Notes: generated from the sequence alone by a model not told the origin. Shown: positions 1-10,640, counted from the first letter of the stretch. The stretch is DNA of 64,000 nucleotides from Spongilla lacustris (GCA_949361645.1 OX442423.1:5927505-5991504); one strand, 5' to 3'. Translations and numbers: made by a program.

Positions 1-276
1 ACACACACAAACACACACACACACACACACATACATACATACACCAACCAGTACGCCCACTCTGTGTTGTGTCCAGCCTCAGATTGCTACTTCTGATCTA
101 CATGCGCTAAAGGAGTTAAAAATCCATCTCTGTAAAACACATCTTTGGTCAAAATCAGATGTACAGATGCTGTAGAACTTTGAATGATGTTAGCTTGGTG
201 ATATATATGTTCTCAGGCTAACTATGCCAGTCTAGTCTCTTCCTTACATACATACATGCATGCATGCATGCATGCA

Positions 277-316
<40 letters not shown>

Positions 317-318
317 TA
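1..318. repeat. CA microsatellites and ATGC-rich DNA
   Basis: A CA-dinucleotide run opens the window (about 1-32, running into CATA repeats). A second stretch at 244-318 goes from CATACATGCATG steps into pure CA and then ATAATA. The short open frames crossing it encode only Cys-Val or Tyr-Val repeats and are not genes. Confidence 0.9.
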
Positions 319-450
319 ATAATAATAATATGCCGTCGTTCTATACAAGTATAACATAGATGCATCACCAGCTTTTTCCTTGTGTTTGAGTGTTGATGTA
401 CTTTTATAGAGTTCAAAGTAAAGAAACATAGAAAAACAGGGCATGATAAG

Positions 451-662
451 TGGGTGGGTAGCCCTTGGAGGGTGGTAGCCCTAGGAGGGTGGGTAGCCCT
501 AGGAGGGTGGGTAGCCCTAGGAGGGTGGGTAGCCCTTGGAGGGTGGGTAGCCCTTGGAGGGTGGGTAGCCCTTGGAGGGTGGGTAGCCCTAGGAGGGTGG
601 GTAGCCCTTGGAGGGTGGGTAGCCCTAGGAGGGTGGTAGCCCTTGGAGGGTGGGTAGCCCTT
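451..662 (+). repeat. 18-bp G-rich minisatellite
   Basis: About eleven tandem units of GTGGGTAGCCCTTGGAGG, with a common T/A variant (CCCTT or CCCTA) and two one-base-shorter units. Because 18 is a multiple of three and the unit has no stop codon, several frames on both strands stay open (Val-Ala-Leu-Gly-Gly-Trp repeats). Those frames are a by-product of the repeat. Each unit has several G runs, so the G-strand could form quadruplexes. Confidence 0.93.
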
Positions 663-779
663 GCATGTTGACCATGTTTTGGGATGTTATGACTTCTCAG
701 ATATTTCACACTGACTAGTGAAACTTTTATTACAGATAGGACAATAGCAGCTATGCTGTAGGGAGGATGCACCCTTGTG

Positions 780-1345
780 GCAGTCTCGCAACATCCTAGC
801 CTTCTAGATCTCATTAAGCTTTGCTTCCATTAAGGCCATGCCGTTAAAAAGCGAGTTCTCCACCGAGACCTCAATACTGCAATACATTGCCAGTTGTTGG
901 AGAGACCAAAAGGAGAGGTCTTTTGAAACACAGACAATTTGCAGAGGAAATTTCCCCACAAGTATTTGTTTAGGAAGTCTGTACATTGTCCTCCATTATG
1001 TAGATATGACCCAGCCACCGTAGCATAGCTATGGAAATAAGAGTAGAGGCATAATGTTGGAGGTGGGATCTTGCGAGAACAGTATAGTGTCAGGAATATG
1101 TTGCCATCCAACCTATACTTAATTTCAACACCATCATTGTGGTCACATAAGACTTGATGCATCACTAGTACTTTATTGAAGTAGGTTAAGCAGGAAGGGT
1201 GCCAGCACACACCCCTGTTTGAGACCAGTTGAAACTTGAAGAGGTTCTGATGACACCATCAACACGAACTGAGGCTTCCATATTGACATGAAGGCCTCTT
1301 AATATGTGACTAGCTTTGATGGGAAGCCCAATCGTATAGGCCTTT
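780..1345 (-). pseudogene. Decayed LINE reverse-transcriptase C-terminal fragment
   Basis: Translating the minus strand and allowing frame changes recovers familiar non-LTR reverse-transcriptase landmarks in the right order. First comes KQGCVLAPFLLNLL (the G-x-KQGC-x-LAP-x-x-FN block of the RT palm region) near 1240-1200. Then comes DGVEIKYRLDGNIF near 1110, then LRWLGHIYIMED near 1035-1000, then RLPKQILVGKF near 980. In intact elements the RWLGHVxRM and RLPKQ-LYGEL blocks close the protein. Stops and frameshifts separate every block, so nothing functional is encoded. The family assignment rests on remembered motif patterns. Confidence 0.7.
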
Positions 1346-2230
1346 TTCAAATTGAAGAAATACACACACCGGCGCTACACACACGTGCACACACACATAC
1401 ATACACACACATATATATGCATGTATGCACATATATACATACCCCCCCCCCCCCTCCCCACGTACAATACATATACCTTATATGAAGTTAAGAGTCACCA
1501 TTGTAGAGCTAAAAAGCTTTACTAGTAGATCATCACTGCATCTGCATCAATAACATGCATCCACAACACTCGTATTTCTAACTGATAGGGTTAAAACTCT
1601 ATGCATACCACTAGGAGTTGATCATGATGTAAAGAAGCACAGAAAAACTGTGTGCAATGTCCTTGCTAGGAGCCCATATATATATTCGTTCTGGCCTCAA
1701 ATCAAAGAATTATAAGCCTCACATCTGCAAATAGCTTTTTGGTAACACATCAATGTCTGACCATTCTGTGTTGTAGACAATGATGCTGAACCTGCAGCAT
1801 GAAGCATGCCCCCTGGCCCCCTTTATTCTGTACCTTGTGACTTACAGAGCAACTCCACTCAGCCAGCACTATAAGTTGAACATGCAGCATGCTCTGGGTT
1901 CTAGTTCTTCCTAGCATGCATGGTATATGTATTTAATATATCTACGATTGGCTCTGAGCCTATTTGGGAATTCACCGGCTTATTCACGCAGCAATATGGA
2001 GAGTGACTATAGGTAATGAATCTGGAGTGGTTTTGTGCACGTATATAAGTCAACGTGACACTGCAAGCCAACCTAAGTCCATTTTTAATCAGTATAGTTC
2101 AACAAGCGCACTAAACTGTAAACGCAACCAGCATTGGAACAGGGGTAAATACAAGGAAGTAATAGGTTTTCTAATTAAAATATGATTAGTGCGTATAATT
2201 ATAAACGTACGTAATACGGTCAGAATTCCG
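1346..2230. other. No gene seen
   Basis: Holds CA/TA microsatellite stretches (about 1370-1440), a C-run at 1442-1455 and low-complexity AT-rich sequence. The 73-residue open frame at 1964-2185 has no recognisable motif and ends in AT-rich sequence, so it was not called. Confidence 0.5.
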
Positions 2231-2234
2231 ACCC

Positions 2235-2345
2235 TGAAAAACACGATCAATACAGGGCCGAAGTCCTGTACCAGTACCGGTACAGGACAATCAGGACTGG
2301 TACAGGTTTTGCAGGACTGGTTTAGGACTGTTAGGAATTGGTCGT
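2235..2345. repeat. Multi-orientation word repeat (CAGTACCGGTACAGGAC type)
   Basis: The word TACAGGACT and its reverse complement AGTCCTGTA recur several times within about 110 bp, around a perfect local palindrome (GTACCGGTAC). It resembles the other word-palindrome repeats in this window (10436, 15221, 18470, 32664, 57770). Its outer ends cannot be fixed because no terminal inverted repeat or target duplication is visible. Confidence 0.5.
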
Positions 2346-2954
2346 GTAGGTAAGGGGAAGAATAAGTAAGGGGAGAAGTAGGTAATATAAAAAATATTTA
2401 GTATTAACAAATGATATTCATTTCTATATGTCCGCTGTTTTTCAACCTTCCGACTTGAAGCGTCTATTAGAGGGTAAAGACGACTTATAATGCTAGAACT
2501 AGACCTGATTCCGATACAGGTACCATTTGACTGCCTACATGCTCACTTTTAGGCAGGATAAAATGTGCCTAAAGAAAATACCTAACACTTTTCCACCTCA
2601 AATTGGCCTTCGTAGGCAAGCAGAACTCAAACTGTGTCCCTGGATCGAAATCGGACTGCGCAATCTGGTGCAAGGTGCAACGCTGCATATATGTACCAAC
2701 GATCAGCGCAATCCGTTGCGAAACAGTGGAGAAATGGGCTAAAAACTGTGTGTTTGAAGCAATAATAGAAAATAAAAGAGTGCGGGCCCGAAAATAACTT
2801 GACACTTCTTTTTCAATGTTACTTATTGCCAGATGGCTAGTAAAGCTTATTCCGTTTTCAGATTTTGATTATCTCATACCACTAGGCTACAAAAAATCAA
2901 GACAATTGTAAAATTGCTGGAAAAAATTTTAAGATCAAGTATCACGTTACGCAC

Positions 2955-3290
2955 TGTAGGTCTGGGGAGGAGTAGTAGTAGTAGTAGGTGAGGGTAGGGT
3001 GGTGTGTCAGGGGAGGAGTAGGGGTATTATTAGGTCTGGGGAGGAGTAGGAGTAGTAGTAGGTAAGGGTAGGAGTAGTAGTGGGTCAGGGAGTAGGGTGG
3101 TAACAAGTAAGGGGAGGAGTAGGGGTAGTATTAGGTCAGGGGAGGAGTAGGGTTAGTAGTGGGTCTGGGGAGGAGTAGGGTTAGTAGTAGGTCTGGGGAG
3201 GAGGAGGAGGAGGAGTAGGAGTAGTAGTAGGTAAGGGTAGGGTAGTGGGTCAGGGGAGGAATTGGGGTAATAATAGGTAAGGCTATACAC
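2955..3290 (+). repeat. GGGGAGGAGTAG minisatellite array
   Basis: Irregular tandem units built on AGGGGAGGAGTAGGGGTAGT with AGTAGTAGG spacers. A short lead-in of the same sequence lies at 2345-2385. The same family makes the arrays at 22.1-22.96, 26.55-26.83 and 27.06-27.97 kb, always with the purine-rich strand on plus. Confidence 0.88.
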
Positions 3291-3404
3291 CAGCAGAACA
3301 CAAGTGTGCTTGCTTCAGAGGACAACTGGATACCACTGATTTTGACCACACCCCTTCCTGGGTGATTTTAATATGCGGTAAGTTGAGGGCATGGCTGTAG
3401 GGTA

Positions 3405-3525
3405 TATATATATATATATATAATGTATTATAATAATTGTAATTATTATTATATAAAATTATATATATATAATTATTATTTTATTATATATATTATATTA
3501 TAATTATATATGTAATTATATCGAC
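3405..3525. repeat. TA-rich low-complexity tract
   Basis: A (TA)n run followed by self-complementary ATTATA/TATAAT sequence able to fold on itself. No coding or regulatory signal is seen. Confidence 0.8.
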
Positions 3526-3711
3526 AACATGCATAGCCACAGAAGGTTGCTTTCCCTCCAGAAGTAGAGCGGAATGTGGCTTGCTCGTATTTTGGAAGGG
3601 ATGGTCAAAGGTAAACAGGTAGTACATAAGCATTCCAAAAGAATAGACATCTAGCTTTGTGTTCTGGCTCTGCTGAAGTATTGCTTCTGGTGGTAGATAT
3701 GGAGGGGTACC
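3526..3711 (-). pseudogene. Protein kinase domain fragment (APE to DxxSFG region)
   Basis: Minus-strand translation gives one open segment of about 62 codons containing TPPYLPPEAI followed, about 20 residues later, by LDVYSFGMLMYYL. These are the activation-segment APE motif (subdomain VIII) and the D-x-x-S-x-G motif (subdomain IX) of eukaryotic protein kinases, at normal spacing. HPF follows, as in many tyrosine-kinase-like kinases. A possible acceptor AG directly precedes the exon-like start (3712-3713 on the complement) but has a G-rich, not pyrimidine-rich, tract. The catalytic loop, DFG and ATP-binding lobe are not found nearby. It is either one exon of a gene lying mostly elsewhere or a dispersed fragment. 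The kinase identity is fairly secure; the subfamily is not. Confidence 0.65.
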
Positions 3712-3721
3712 TGCCCCCCCT

Positions 3722-3845
3722 AACCTCTGGAATGTGAGGCTGAGAAGTGTAAGGCTGAGTAATGCGAGGCTGAGAAGTGTGAGGCTGAGGAATGTGAGGC
3801 TGAGGAATGTGAGGCTGAGAAGTGTGAGGCTGAGGAATGTGAGGG
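3722..3845 (+). repeat. 15-bp minisatellite
   Basis: About eight units of GTGAGGCTGAGGAAT alternating with GTGAGGCTGAGAAGT, directly beside the kinase fragment. Confidence 0.88.
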
Positions 3846-3874
3846 TAGTGTCTATTCGGTAATTAATATGTTAT

Positions 3875-4205
3875 GGCAAGATTTCAGTAGTTGTAGGCAG
3901 CTACGTTAATTTAGCTATGATCTAGCCGAGCATGAGACAACATCAAAGGCGAAGGCGTCTATCAAAGAGGACGGACAAATTAACATGATATGGCAAGATT
4001 TTCTTGTAGGCATGCAGCTACGTTAATTTTGCTCTTGGGATATAGTTGCTCTGGGGAATATGAGAACAACATCAGAGGCGAAGGCATATATCACAAATTA
4101 ACATGGTATGGCAAGATTTTTAGCCGCTCTGCATGGGGAGCATTAGAACAACATATCAGAGGTGAAGGCAACATACATGAAGCTCTTATAGCCATGCTCG
4201 CATAA
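3875..4205 (+). repeat. Degenerate ~110-130 bp tandem repeat
   Basis: Three diverged copies share ATGGCAAGATTTT, GGCAGCTACGTTAATTT and GAACAACATCAGAGGCGAAGG in the same order. The open frame at 3990-4205 lies entirely inside these repeats and has no recognisable domain. Confidence 0.7.
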
Positions 4206-4507
4206 AGAGGCAATGCAAGCCGAATATATCTGCAACTGACTGCAAGGAGCCAATTGCAGCTCGCAATTAAGTCAGAGAAACTGGCGCCCGAGGCAGCTGA
4301 GCTGGAGTAGAGACACTAGACCAAGAACTTATGACAACTGCTGTACCGATGTCAAACGTTGTTAAATATAGTAAATGATTCATGAACCATTGCGTTTTCA
4401 ACTTTTTCCCTGCGAGGCATGCAGCTTCCAATTATCACTTTGAATACTTGCACTTCTAGATGTCATTAATTTAGAAAGGTTGAAAACCATAATGGACAAG
4501 TATCGTG

Positions 4508-4575
4508 CAGGGTTGCCAAAGGCCAGTCCGGCCTGACAGGTCGGCCTGCTTCGGGGTCCGCCCACAAGGCAAGAA
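4508..4575 (+). mobile_element. Partial copy, CAGGGTTGCC-type element
   Basis: Begins with CAGGGTTGCCAAAGGCC and continues with GGCCTGACAGG words. This matches the left end of the complete element at 60128-60877. No right terminus follows, so this copy is truncated. A second partial copy, lacking the outermost bases, lies at 9361-9440. Confidence 0.6.
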
Positions 4576-4722
4576 GCGGGGGGAGTATATTGTCACACCA
4601 TGCATACATACGCCAGCAATTGTATGGCATTATCATGCTCGTCCTTTATTAACTCAGTGTGTGCGGGAAGCTATTTAAATTAATGACTGTTTGTGTTATT
4701 GTCAGTAATAGAAGTGCAAGTC

Positions 4723-4788
4723 TGGTTCATCCGGTGGCTCTGGACCGGAGCAAGATCTCATGCGGACATCTTGCCACCGGATGAACCA
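4723..4788. repeat. 16-bp perfect inverted repeat upstream of the lectin gene
   Basis: TGGTTCATCCGGTGGC (4723-4738) is perfectly reverse-complemented at 4773-4788. A shorter nested pair (GCAAGAT/ATCTTGC) lies in the spacer. It lies about 45 bp upstream of the lectin TATA box, so it could be a cis-regulatory hairpin or the remnant of a tiny MITE. The sequence alone does not decide. Confidence 0.7.
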
Positions 4789-4831
4789 AAATTTGGGTTG
4801 ACATAGCAACCCAGTGTGCATGCACTCACTA

Positions 4832-4837
4832 TATAAA
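4832..4837 (+). promoter_or_regulatory. TATA box of the lectin gene
   Basis: TATAAA, 73 bp upstream of an ATG in near-ideal Kozak context (GGCCATGG). Transcription would start near 4860-4865, giving a 5' UTR of about 45-50 bases. Confidence 0.5.
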
Positions 4838-4910
4838 GCACTGCCAGCTACGAAGCTACTCATGATCAGCAGTTGCCCAACAGGTATACGACAGCGCTAG
4901 CACCCTGGCC

Positions 4911-5994
4911 ATGGGTATGAACCTTGTACTCTCCTTAGTTGCCGGCTTTCTTCTGACCATCTCGGTATTCGCAGCAGCTCCAAATGCGCTGAAGACTCAC
5001 GCTGTTGGAAGGATCAAATATGACAAAGCGGCGACCTACACTAGCGATCTGCATGCAGCCCGACTCGAATCAAGCTTCCGTAGGATACCAAGCCGGCGCC
5101 CCAACGGCCCCATCCGATACTCTATCTAGTCGTCAGAGTCTGGTACCTGGTCAGCAGCTGATAAGCCCCGATGGGCGATGGAAACTCGTCTACCAAAAAG
5201 ATGGCGATCTGGCCCGCATATGCCACTGTAGATAACGTCACAGCAAAAAAACACGTCAAATCAATTATTGATTCACAATTGATTTGTCAGTAAAATCAAT
5301 CGCAAATCAAGCACACTTGATTTTACTGTCAAATCAAGCGTTGATTTAACAATTGATTCAAAATCCGCGTTGTGAAATCAATAATTGATTTGATGCGTTT
5401 TTTGCTGTGAACTCCTTCATTTGGAAGGTTGGGGTGAAGAATGCCTCACCAGGAAAAGCTACAATGCAGGGCGATGGAAATTTTTGCCTCTATACAGCAG
5501 CTAACGTAGGATACTATTGCACCTACACTAATGGAAAAGGTATAGGACCTTACTACAAGCTGGTCATGCAAAATGATCGCAACATTTGCATCTACGACAG
5601 CTTTGATCGCTTCATCTGGGGATCTAACACTGGACGGGTCGCCGATACTCTATTAAATGGTCAGAATTTGACACCTGGTCAGCAGCTGATAAGTGCCAAT
5701 GGTCAATGGAAACTCGTCTACCAAGACGACGGGGATCTGGCCGCATATGCCACTGTAGATAACTCCTTCATTTGGAAGGTTGGAGTGAAGAATGCCTCAC
5801 CAGGAACTGCTGCAATGCAGGGCGATGGAAATTTTTGCCTCTATACAGCAGCTAACGTAGGATACTATTGCACCTACACAAATGGAAAAGGTATAGGACC
5901 TTACTACAAGCTGGTCATGCAAAATGATCGCAACATTTGCATCTACAACAGCTTTGATCGCTTCATCTGGGGATCTAACACTGGACCCAAATAA
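4911..5994 (+). pseudogene. Secreted two-domain B-type mannose-binding lectin, broken
   Basis: The first frame starts with a classic signal peptide (residues 1-21, hydrophobic LVLSLVAGFLLTISVFAAA, likely cut after the Ala run). Two bulb-type (B-lectin, monocot mannose-binding-like) domains follow, with repeated LVPGQQLIS/LTPGQQLIS and WKLVYQ blocks. Carbohydrate-site motifs of Q-x-D-x-N-x-V-x-Y type are visible as QGDGNFCLY and QNDRNICIY in both domains, with Cys replacing Val; the third site reads QDDGDLAAY and has lost the Asn. Domain 2 (about 5640-5993) is intact and ends in a stop. Domain 1 has a one-base frame change near 5079, an extra C near 5213 (GGCCCGCA versus GGCCGCA in domain 2) and a 171-bp insertion at 5239-5409. 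The reading frame from the signal peptide therefore cannot reach the lectin domains. Family members bind mannose-type glycans outside the cell, for example in innate defence. Sequencing error could explain the single-base changes but not the insertion. Confidence 0.78.
5239..5409. mobile_element. 171-bp MITE inserted in lectin domain 1
   Basis: Starts CACAGCAAAAAA and ends with its reverse complement TTTTTTGCTGTG. The inverted similarity runs about 40 bp inward (CGTCAAATCAATTATTGATT on the left, a near match on the right). The interior is filled with ATTGATTT/AAATCAAT words in both orientations. The undisturbed domain-2 copy reads GATAACTCC, whereas here GATAAC-GT precedes and AACTCC follows the element. 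AAC may therefore be a 3-bp target duplication with two extra bases. The related element at 8511-8657 has termini of the same type. Confidence 0.8.
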
Positions 5995-8130
5995 GCCATA
6001 AAGAAATCAGCAAATTCTTTTTTCACGAAACCTCTATAGATATTTATTATAGTTGCTTTGCATGCATTAATGTAAGCCGTATTGCTTTCATAATATACAC
6101 TGCATGCTCATCGTGTAAATGGAGTCCGCGGCCTTGAGTAACATGCCGATCTCATTATCATGGAAATGATATGAAAACGCATGTTACGTACGCGTGTATA
6201 CACATCAATCTCAACATATTCCATTCTGTCACGGCCGTTCTGTAATGGACATTAGGTTTGTAATTAGAGAATGATCGTAAACATTACGGTATATCGGCAC
6301 AAAACATGCACAAAAGTTGCCATTTGTTTGGCGATTTTTTATTCCCATCCAGACGGTGATAAAAATCTAAAAACTATAACACGAGGTTTCCCAGGGTATA
6401 TCCTCCTTATAAAAAATCCAGCGCATTTTATACCCCTATGGATCGACGTATATATATATTGATTGCGCATTATTTGGATCGTATTTTATTTACAAACTAT
6501 GTTTGATTCACTCGTCTAGTACGCCACATTCTAGAACCCCAATTCTTACCACGCTAGTGTCCAAGTGTATAGTAGTTCTCGCAGTATGTAAATAGTCTCT
6601 CTCTGGATGCTTTTTCTGTGAGAAGTTGTTACCTTCGCAAAACTGTTGACATCAATAAATCATCCGCGCGAGTACTACGTGCATGGCAATATATAGAATT
6701 TGACGATCCTGGAACTGTCTGCATGTACCTTGTGCTTATAAAAAAATATTCTATTTCGCTTTGGAACCATAAGCATTGATCATGTAGGGTGCAATTAAAA
6801 CCTGTATTTGCACCCAGTGTGTATGGTACCTCCTTTGCAGTGCCATGGCTGTATGCATAATGGTTCAATTAATAGCTGGTTGGTCATAAAGGTCGTGGTG
6901 CAATGGCTTCAGCATAGGTCTTTAGAACCATGATTCCAGGCAGCCTGCCTGGAATTTTTGATTTCTTATTAGCTTGCTGAGAGTGTATTTGCTAAAATGT
7001 ACAGTACTGGTCAGTGAATGTATACCTCGATGATGAATTTTGAGTCTGTCATATGTCTAGATCATGCATCTTTAAGGTGTGGTCTTTGAAGATGGTATAT
7101 GCTGCTGCACAGCCAGATGGCCACATGCTTTGCAAAATTCACTTGGACATGCCAGTCTTAATTATACAGTAATACAAGAGTAATTGAGAGTACTACTGTA
7201 CAATGGTCAAGCAAGCTCAAAGTGACTTTCCATATGTGACCATGTATAGTAAAGCAGTTGGTGAGGTCATGAGTCTGTAGTCAAGAATGCAGTGCATGCT
7301 ATGGTGCACAGTGGATTTCTATATAAATAGATACTTGCATGTCGGCCAAGCAGTGTCCATGTTGACAATTTGAAATTACAGTGTCCACCACCCAGTACAT
7401 ATTTGGTGCATGATGCAAGGACAAAGTTCAAAGGCTGAAAGGTGAGTTTACACTCGGCCGTTTATTTTAACCTGTAACCGCCATCTTGGAAAATGCCATA
7501 TGCATATTCAAGGCTTTAGTATAGCCATCAGAAAAAGCGTCCATCTTAGAACACGCTATACATTTGTACACCCATCTGTCCACTATACCGAGTATAAGGG
7601 ATTTTCACATCTCTGTGGCAGTTGGTGCAAACAAGCCTCGTGTTCGTACCCTATTCGACAAGGGTATGGTAGCTTCCGCAATTACAGTGTTGCGTAGGAG
7701 AGTGCTGCCAAGACAGGACTTGCACTGTTCTCATCAGGAGAGATTACACTATCCATCCGTTCGCTAGTTATGTGCATCACTAGCCCACAACCAAAGACTA
7801 GTAGCAAAGCGAATTCCATTCGCACGTGGTTGCCAAGTTTAATCACAACATAATACAACGTTAGTTTAAAACGTCGTTATGGAAAATACAATAACATACA
7901 ACAGATGAACGGTATATGTTGTTGAATGTTGTATTTTGGCTAATAGAGGTGAACAAACGTTGCGAATCTGATAAAACAACAGCAAACAATCATCGTGAAA
8001 TGCGCATCACGTGAGAATTAGAGCAATGGCAATCACCCCAGGCCTTTCATTCTTCACGCTCCGCCTTAGTTTCGTCATCGCAAGCGGAGTCTGCATGAGG
8101 ACCCGACAAATCCAGTCGGGTCGGTCCGAT
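5995..8130. other. No gene seen
   Basis: Lectin 3' flank and AT-rich DNA. Open frames at 6271-6462, 6629-6868 and 7500-7767 are short and carry no motif I recognise. The 7564-7767 frame is the least repetitive, but it has no convincing splice sites or family signature. No tRNA-like A and B boxes were found. Confidence 0.4.
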
Positions 8131-9038
8131 CCCCAGACTATTTGGAATATAAAAGTCCTGTGCATTTTCCCGGTTTGAACATAACTCCTTCCGATATCAT
8201 TCGGTTTCCACCACGTGTAGCTGGTTTGTTTCAGACACAGCGCGCACATGCATGTAATTTTTTTTTTATGAAGATACACACGCAAAAGAATTACCTTATG
8301 CATGAAATCGATTGTTCTAGTTCTTGCTGCAACGGCTGAAAACGAATCAACTGATAAATTTTGGTACTGCATAGCAGGGAAGGATCCAGGATTTCGGGGC
8401 GAGGGTGGGGGTGATGCGACAGGCAAGGATACTTGGATACGCCTCCCCCCAGCGGCCATCGGGGTCTGGGGCGGAGCCCCAGCCGCTTTGCACTTAAAAA
8501 GTATAGTTATCACAGGGGAAAAAACGCGTAGAATCATTCTACGTGATATCACATACAAATGAATTTTAATGTTCAATCACACAGTGATTTTACAGAGGAT
8601 TTTTAAAAATCCTTTATAAAATCAAAACAGCCTGATTTGACTCGTTTTTTCCCTGTGTATTGCGTACTAAGTAACATGATACAATACGACAAGAATTACC
8701 TGCTTCCCCCGATCCACCAGTCCAAGAATACTGCAGTTTCATTTCAATCAAATCAAAACTAAGACTTCAAGAATATCTTCCGTAATTGATGGATTCAGAA
8801 GTCTTTGTAAGCTTCCGTACATACTGTGGCGAGGCGGTCCAATTTTATATGGATGTTCCGTTGGGCCGATTCACCTTTAACACACGCGTATGAGCACGCT
8901 GCTTTACTATTGTACTTACAATGTATTAACTAATTAAATTCATCCATTGTGGGCGTGTACATATGTGGATTAATGGGCCCCTATCGTCGGTGGGCCTGGC
9001 GCATTTGCGCCATCTGCGCCCCAGTCAACCCGGCGCTG
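8131..9038 (+). mobile_element. 5'-truncated copy of the 61441-62327 hAT-like element
   Basis: Direct-orientation similarity to 61555-62327 over several blocks: GTGCATTTTCCCGGTTTGAA, TAGCTGGTTTGTTTC, GGATCCAGGATTTCGGGGC, GGGGCGGAGCCCCAGCCGC, CTATCGTCGGTGGGCCTGGC. It ends at the same right terminus type (AACCCGGCGCTG). The left terminus CAGTGCCGGATTAACC is absent. The open frames here (8007-8576 minus, 8302-8562 plus) are element sequence and show no transposase motifs. Confidence 0.75.
8511..8657. mobile_element. 147-bp MITE with CACAGGG termini
   Basis: Left end CACAGGGGAAAAAACGCGT, right end CGTTTTTTCCCTGTG, flanked by TAT on both sides (8508-8510 and 8658-8660). The interior contains further self-complementary pieces (AGAATCATTCT, GGATTTTTAAAAATCC). 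It sits inside the larger 8131-9038 repeat, and a degraded copy occupies the same place in the 61.9-kb copy, so the insertion predates the spread of the larger repeat. Confidence 0.72.
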
Positions 9039-9357
9039 CTTCTGTTATAACTCAGTGCAGCGGGCGTGGGTTGTAATAAACATATATACGTATGTGTGTT
9101 TAGCGGTGATGTAATCCATCCGCAGCTGTGGGAATAAGGGTCTGGGTACGAGACTTAGCCGAAGTGTATGACTTCCAACTGGAAGACTGCAGGCCCGGCG
9201 CACACGGTGCGGTTGGTACGGCTTTGGCCGCACCAACTTTCGCCCCCCAAATGGGCGTGTCTAACTATGTGGGAGTGTCTGATATCGGCGTATCTAACTA
9301 CATGTACAGTGAGGCTGAGCGAGCGTGTTCGTACACTTAAATCATTGCTGCGATATC

Positions 9358-9445
9358 GTGCCAAAGGCCAGCCAGCCTGTCAGGCCAGAGACCTAGCCTG
9401 ACCTGTCAGGCCGGACCCCTGGCCTGTCAGGCCAGACCACGCCCC
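9358..9445. repeat. CAGGCC word cluster (truncated CAGGGTTGCC-family copy)
   Basis: Dense GGCCTGTCAGGCC and GGCCAGCC words as in the termini of 60128-60877, but without the CAGGGTTG end or a second terminus. Confidence 0.55.
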
Positions 9446-9784
9446 CTCGATGTACCATAGATCTGCATGTATGCAGTTACAACTACTTCAATTATTTGAA
9501 CAAACTAAGCTCACTTCTTGTTCAGAATTGAATTAGTAAGGTACAACATGCAGCACTGTATATAGTATGCTTATTATTAGTTATTAGTTATCTGTTATAA
9601 CGCCAAGGGCATATTCCATGCTCATGACCAGCTGCTCATGACATTATACATGTACATGTGATTCACACAATATGAGATACATGTGCACATATGCCACCTT
9701 ATATGTACGCATTCGGTACCTTTCCTCTCCCATAGTGCACCATGCATTTATTTGGATAATTTTCGGCCGAATGCGTAAAAATTA

Positions 9785-9975
9785 CAAGGAATTTGTAGTA
9801 AACATGAGTAGTATAGTTCACTGGAAACTCTCTGCTGCACTTTATCAAAGTAGTTTACAAATTCCTCTTCCATCAAACATGCACAAGAACTAAATAAACA
9901 GGAATTTGTAGTGCACATGAGTATAGTAGTAATTCACTGGAAACTCTCTGCTGCACTTTATTAACAAATTCCTCC
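9785..9975 (+). repeat. Two ~110-bp tandem copies with internal hairpins
   Basis: Copies begin near 9787 and 9900. They share CAGGAATTTGTAGT, CACTGGAAACTCTCTGCTGC and a terminal ACAAATTCCT. The AGGAATTTGT start and ACAAATTCCT end of each copy are reverse complements, so each copy can fold. Confidence 0.75.
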
Positions 9976-10435
9976 GGCCTGGAGGAGAGTACTGAAATAT
10001 CAGATTACAGGAATTTGAATAGTAATTTACACACTTGGCATTTAGAGAGTTAGTCATCTGGTAAAACCAATAGAGTACGTGAGATGTATAGTCACTTTAT
10101 ATTATGGATGTGGCAATTTTGAAGGAACCTCTTGAGGTGCATGCAACAAATTCAAAGAAGGTTAGACTGTCAGCAAGAACTCGAAGGAGCAAATTTTCAC
10201 ATCATGCATGTACTAAGAGTTTCATGCTCAATTTTTGTGAGAGACGGGATTTGCGATGCATGTAAAATACTGCGATTTCTTGGCTGTTAACTTTTAAAAA
10301 ATAGCTAGTGAGTCTTTTCTTTTTTGGTACCATAGATATTAGAATTACTCTAATTTCTATGGTAATTGGCACTGAGACTTCAATAGTTTCCATTTGGTCT
10401 TTGTACTGAATCCCGTTCGATGTGCGTGAAAGGAT

Positions 10436-10640
10436 TTAACTGAAGTCTAATGTACCGGTGTCATAGGGTATACGGTCCGGCCCAATTTTCGGTCCGGCGG
10501 ACCGTATTCCCTTAGGGAATACGGTCCCCCCCGGACCCAACTCCCTAGGGAATACGGTCCGTGTAAAATATTGTACATCCAGGGAATACAGTCCGGGGGA
10601 GGAGGCGGACTCAATTCCCTGACAGAAAGGAGATTTTATT
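10436..10640. repeat. GGGAATACGGTCC word-palindrome repeat, copy A
   Basis: The word GGGAATACGGTCC and its complement occur about seven times in alternating orientation, around cores such as CCCTTAGGGAATACGGTCC. The outer end reads ATTCCCTG. An inverted copy lies at 15221-15412, including the shared CCAATTTTCGGTCCGGCGGA block. Confidence 0.75.

Noticed and set aside
6880..6960. Possible tRNA-like or SINE head
   Set aside because: GTGGTGCAATGGC loosely resembles an A box, but no B box or cloverleaf follows.
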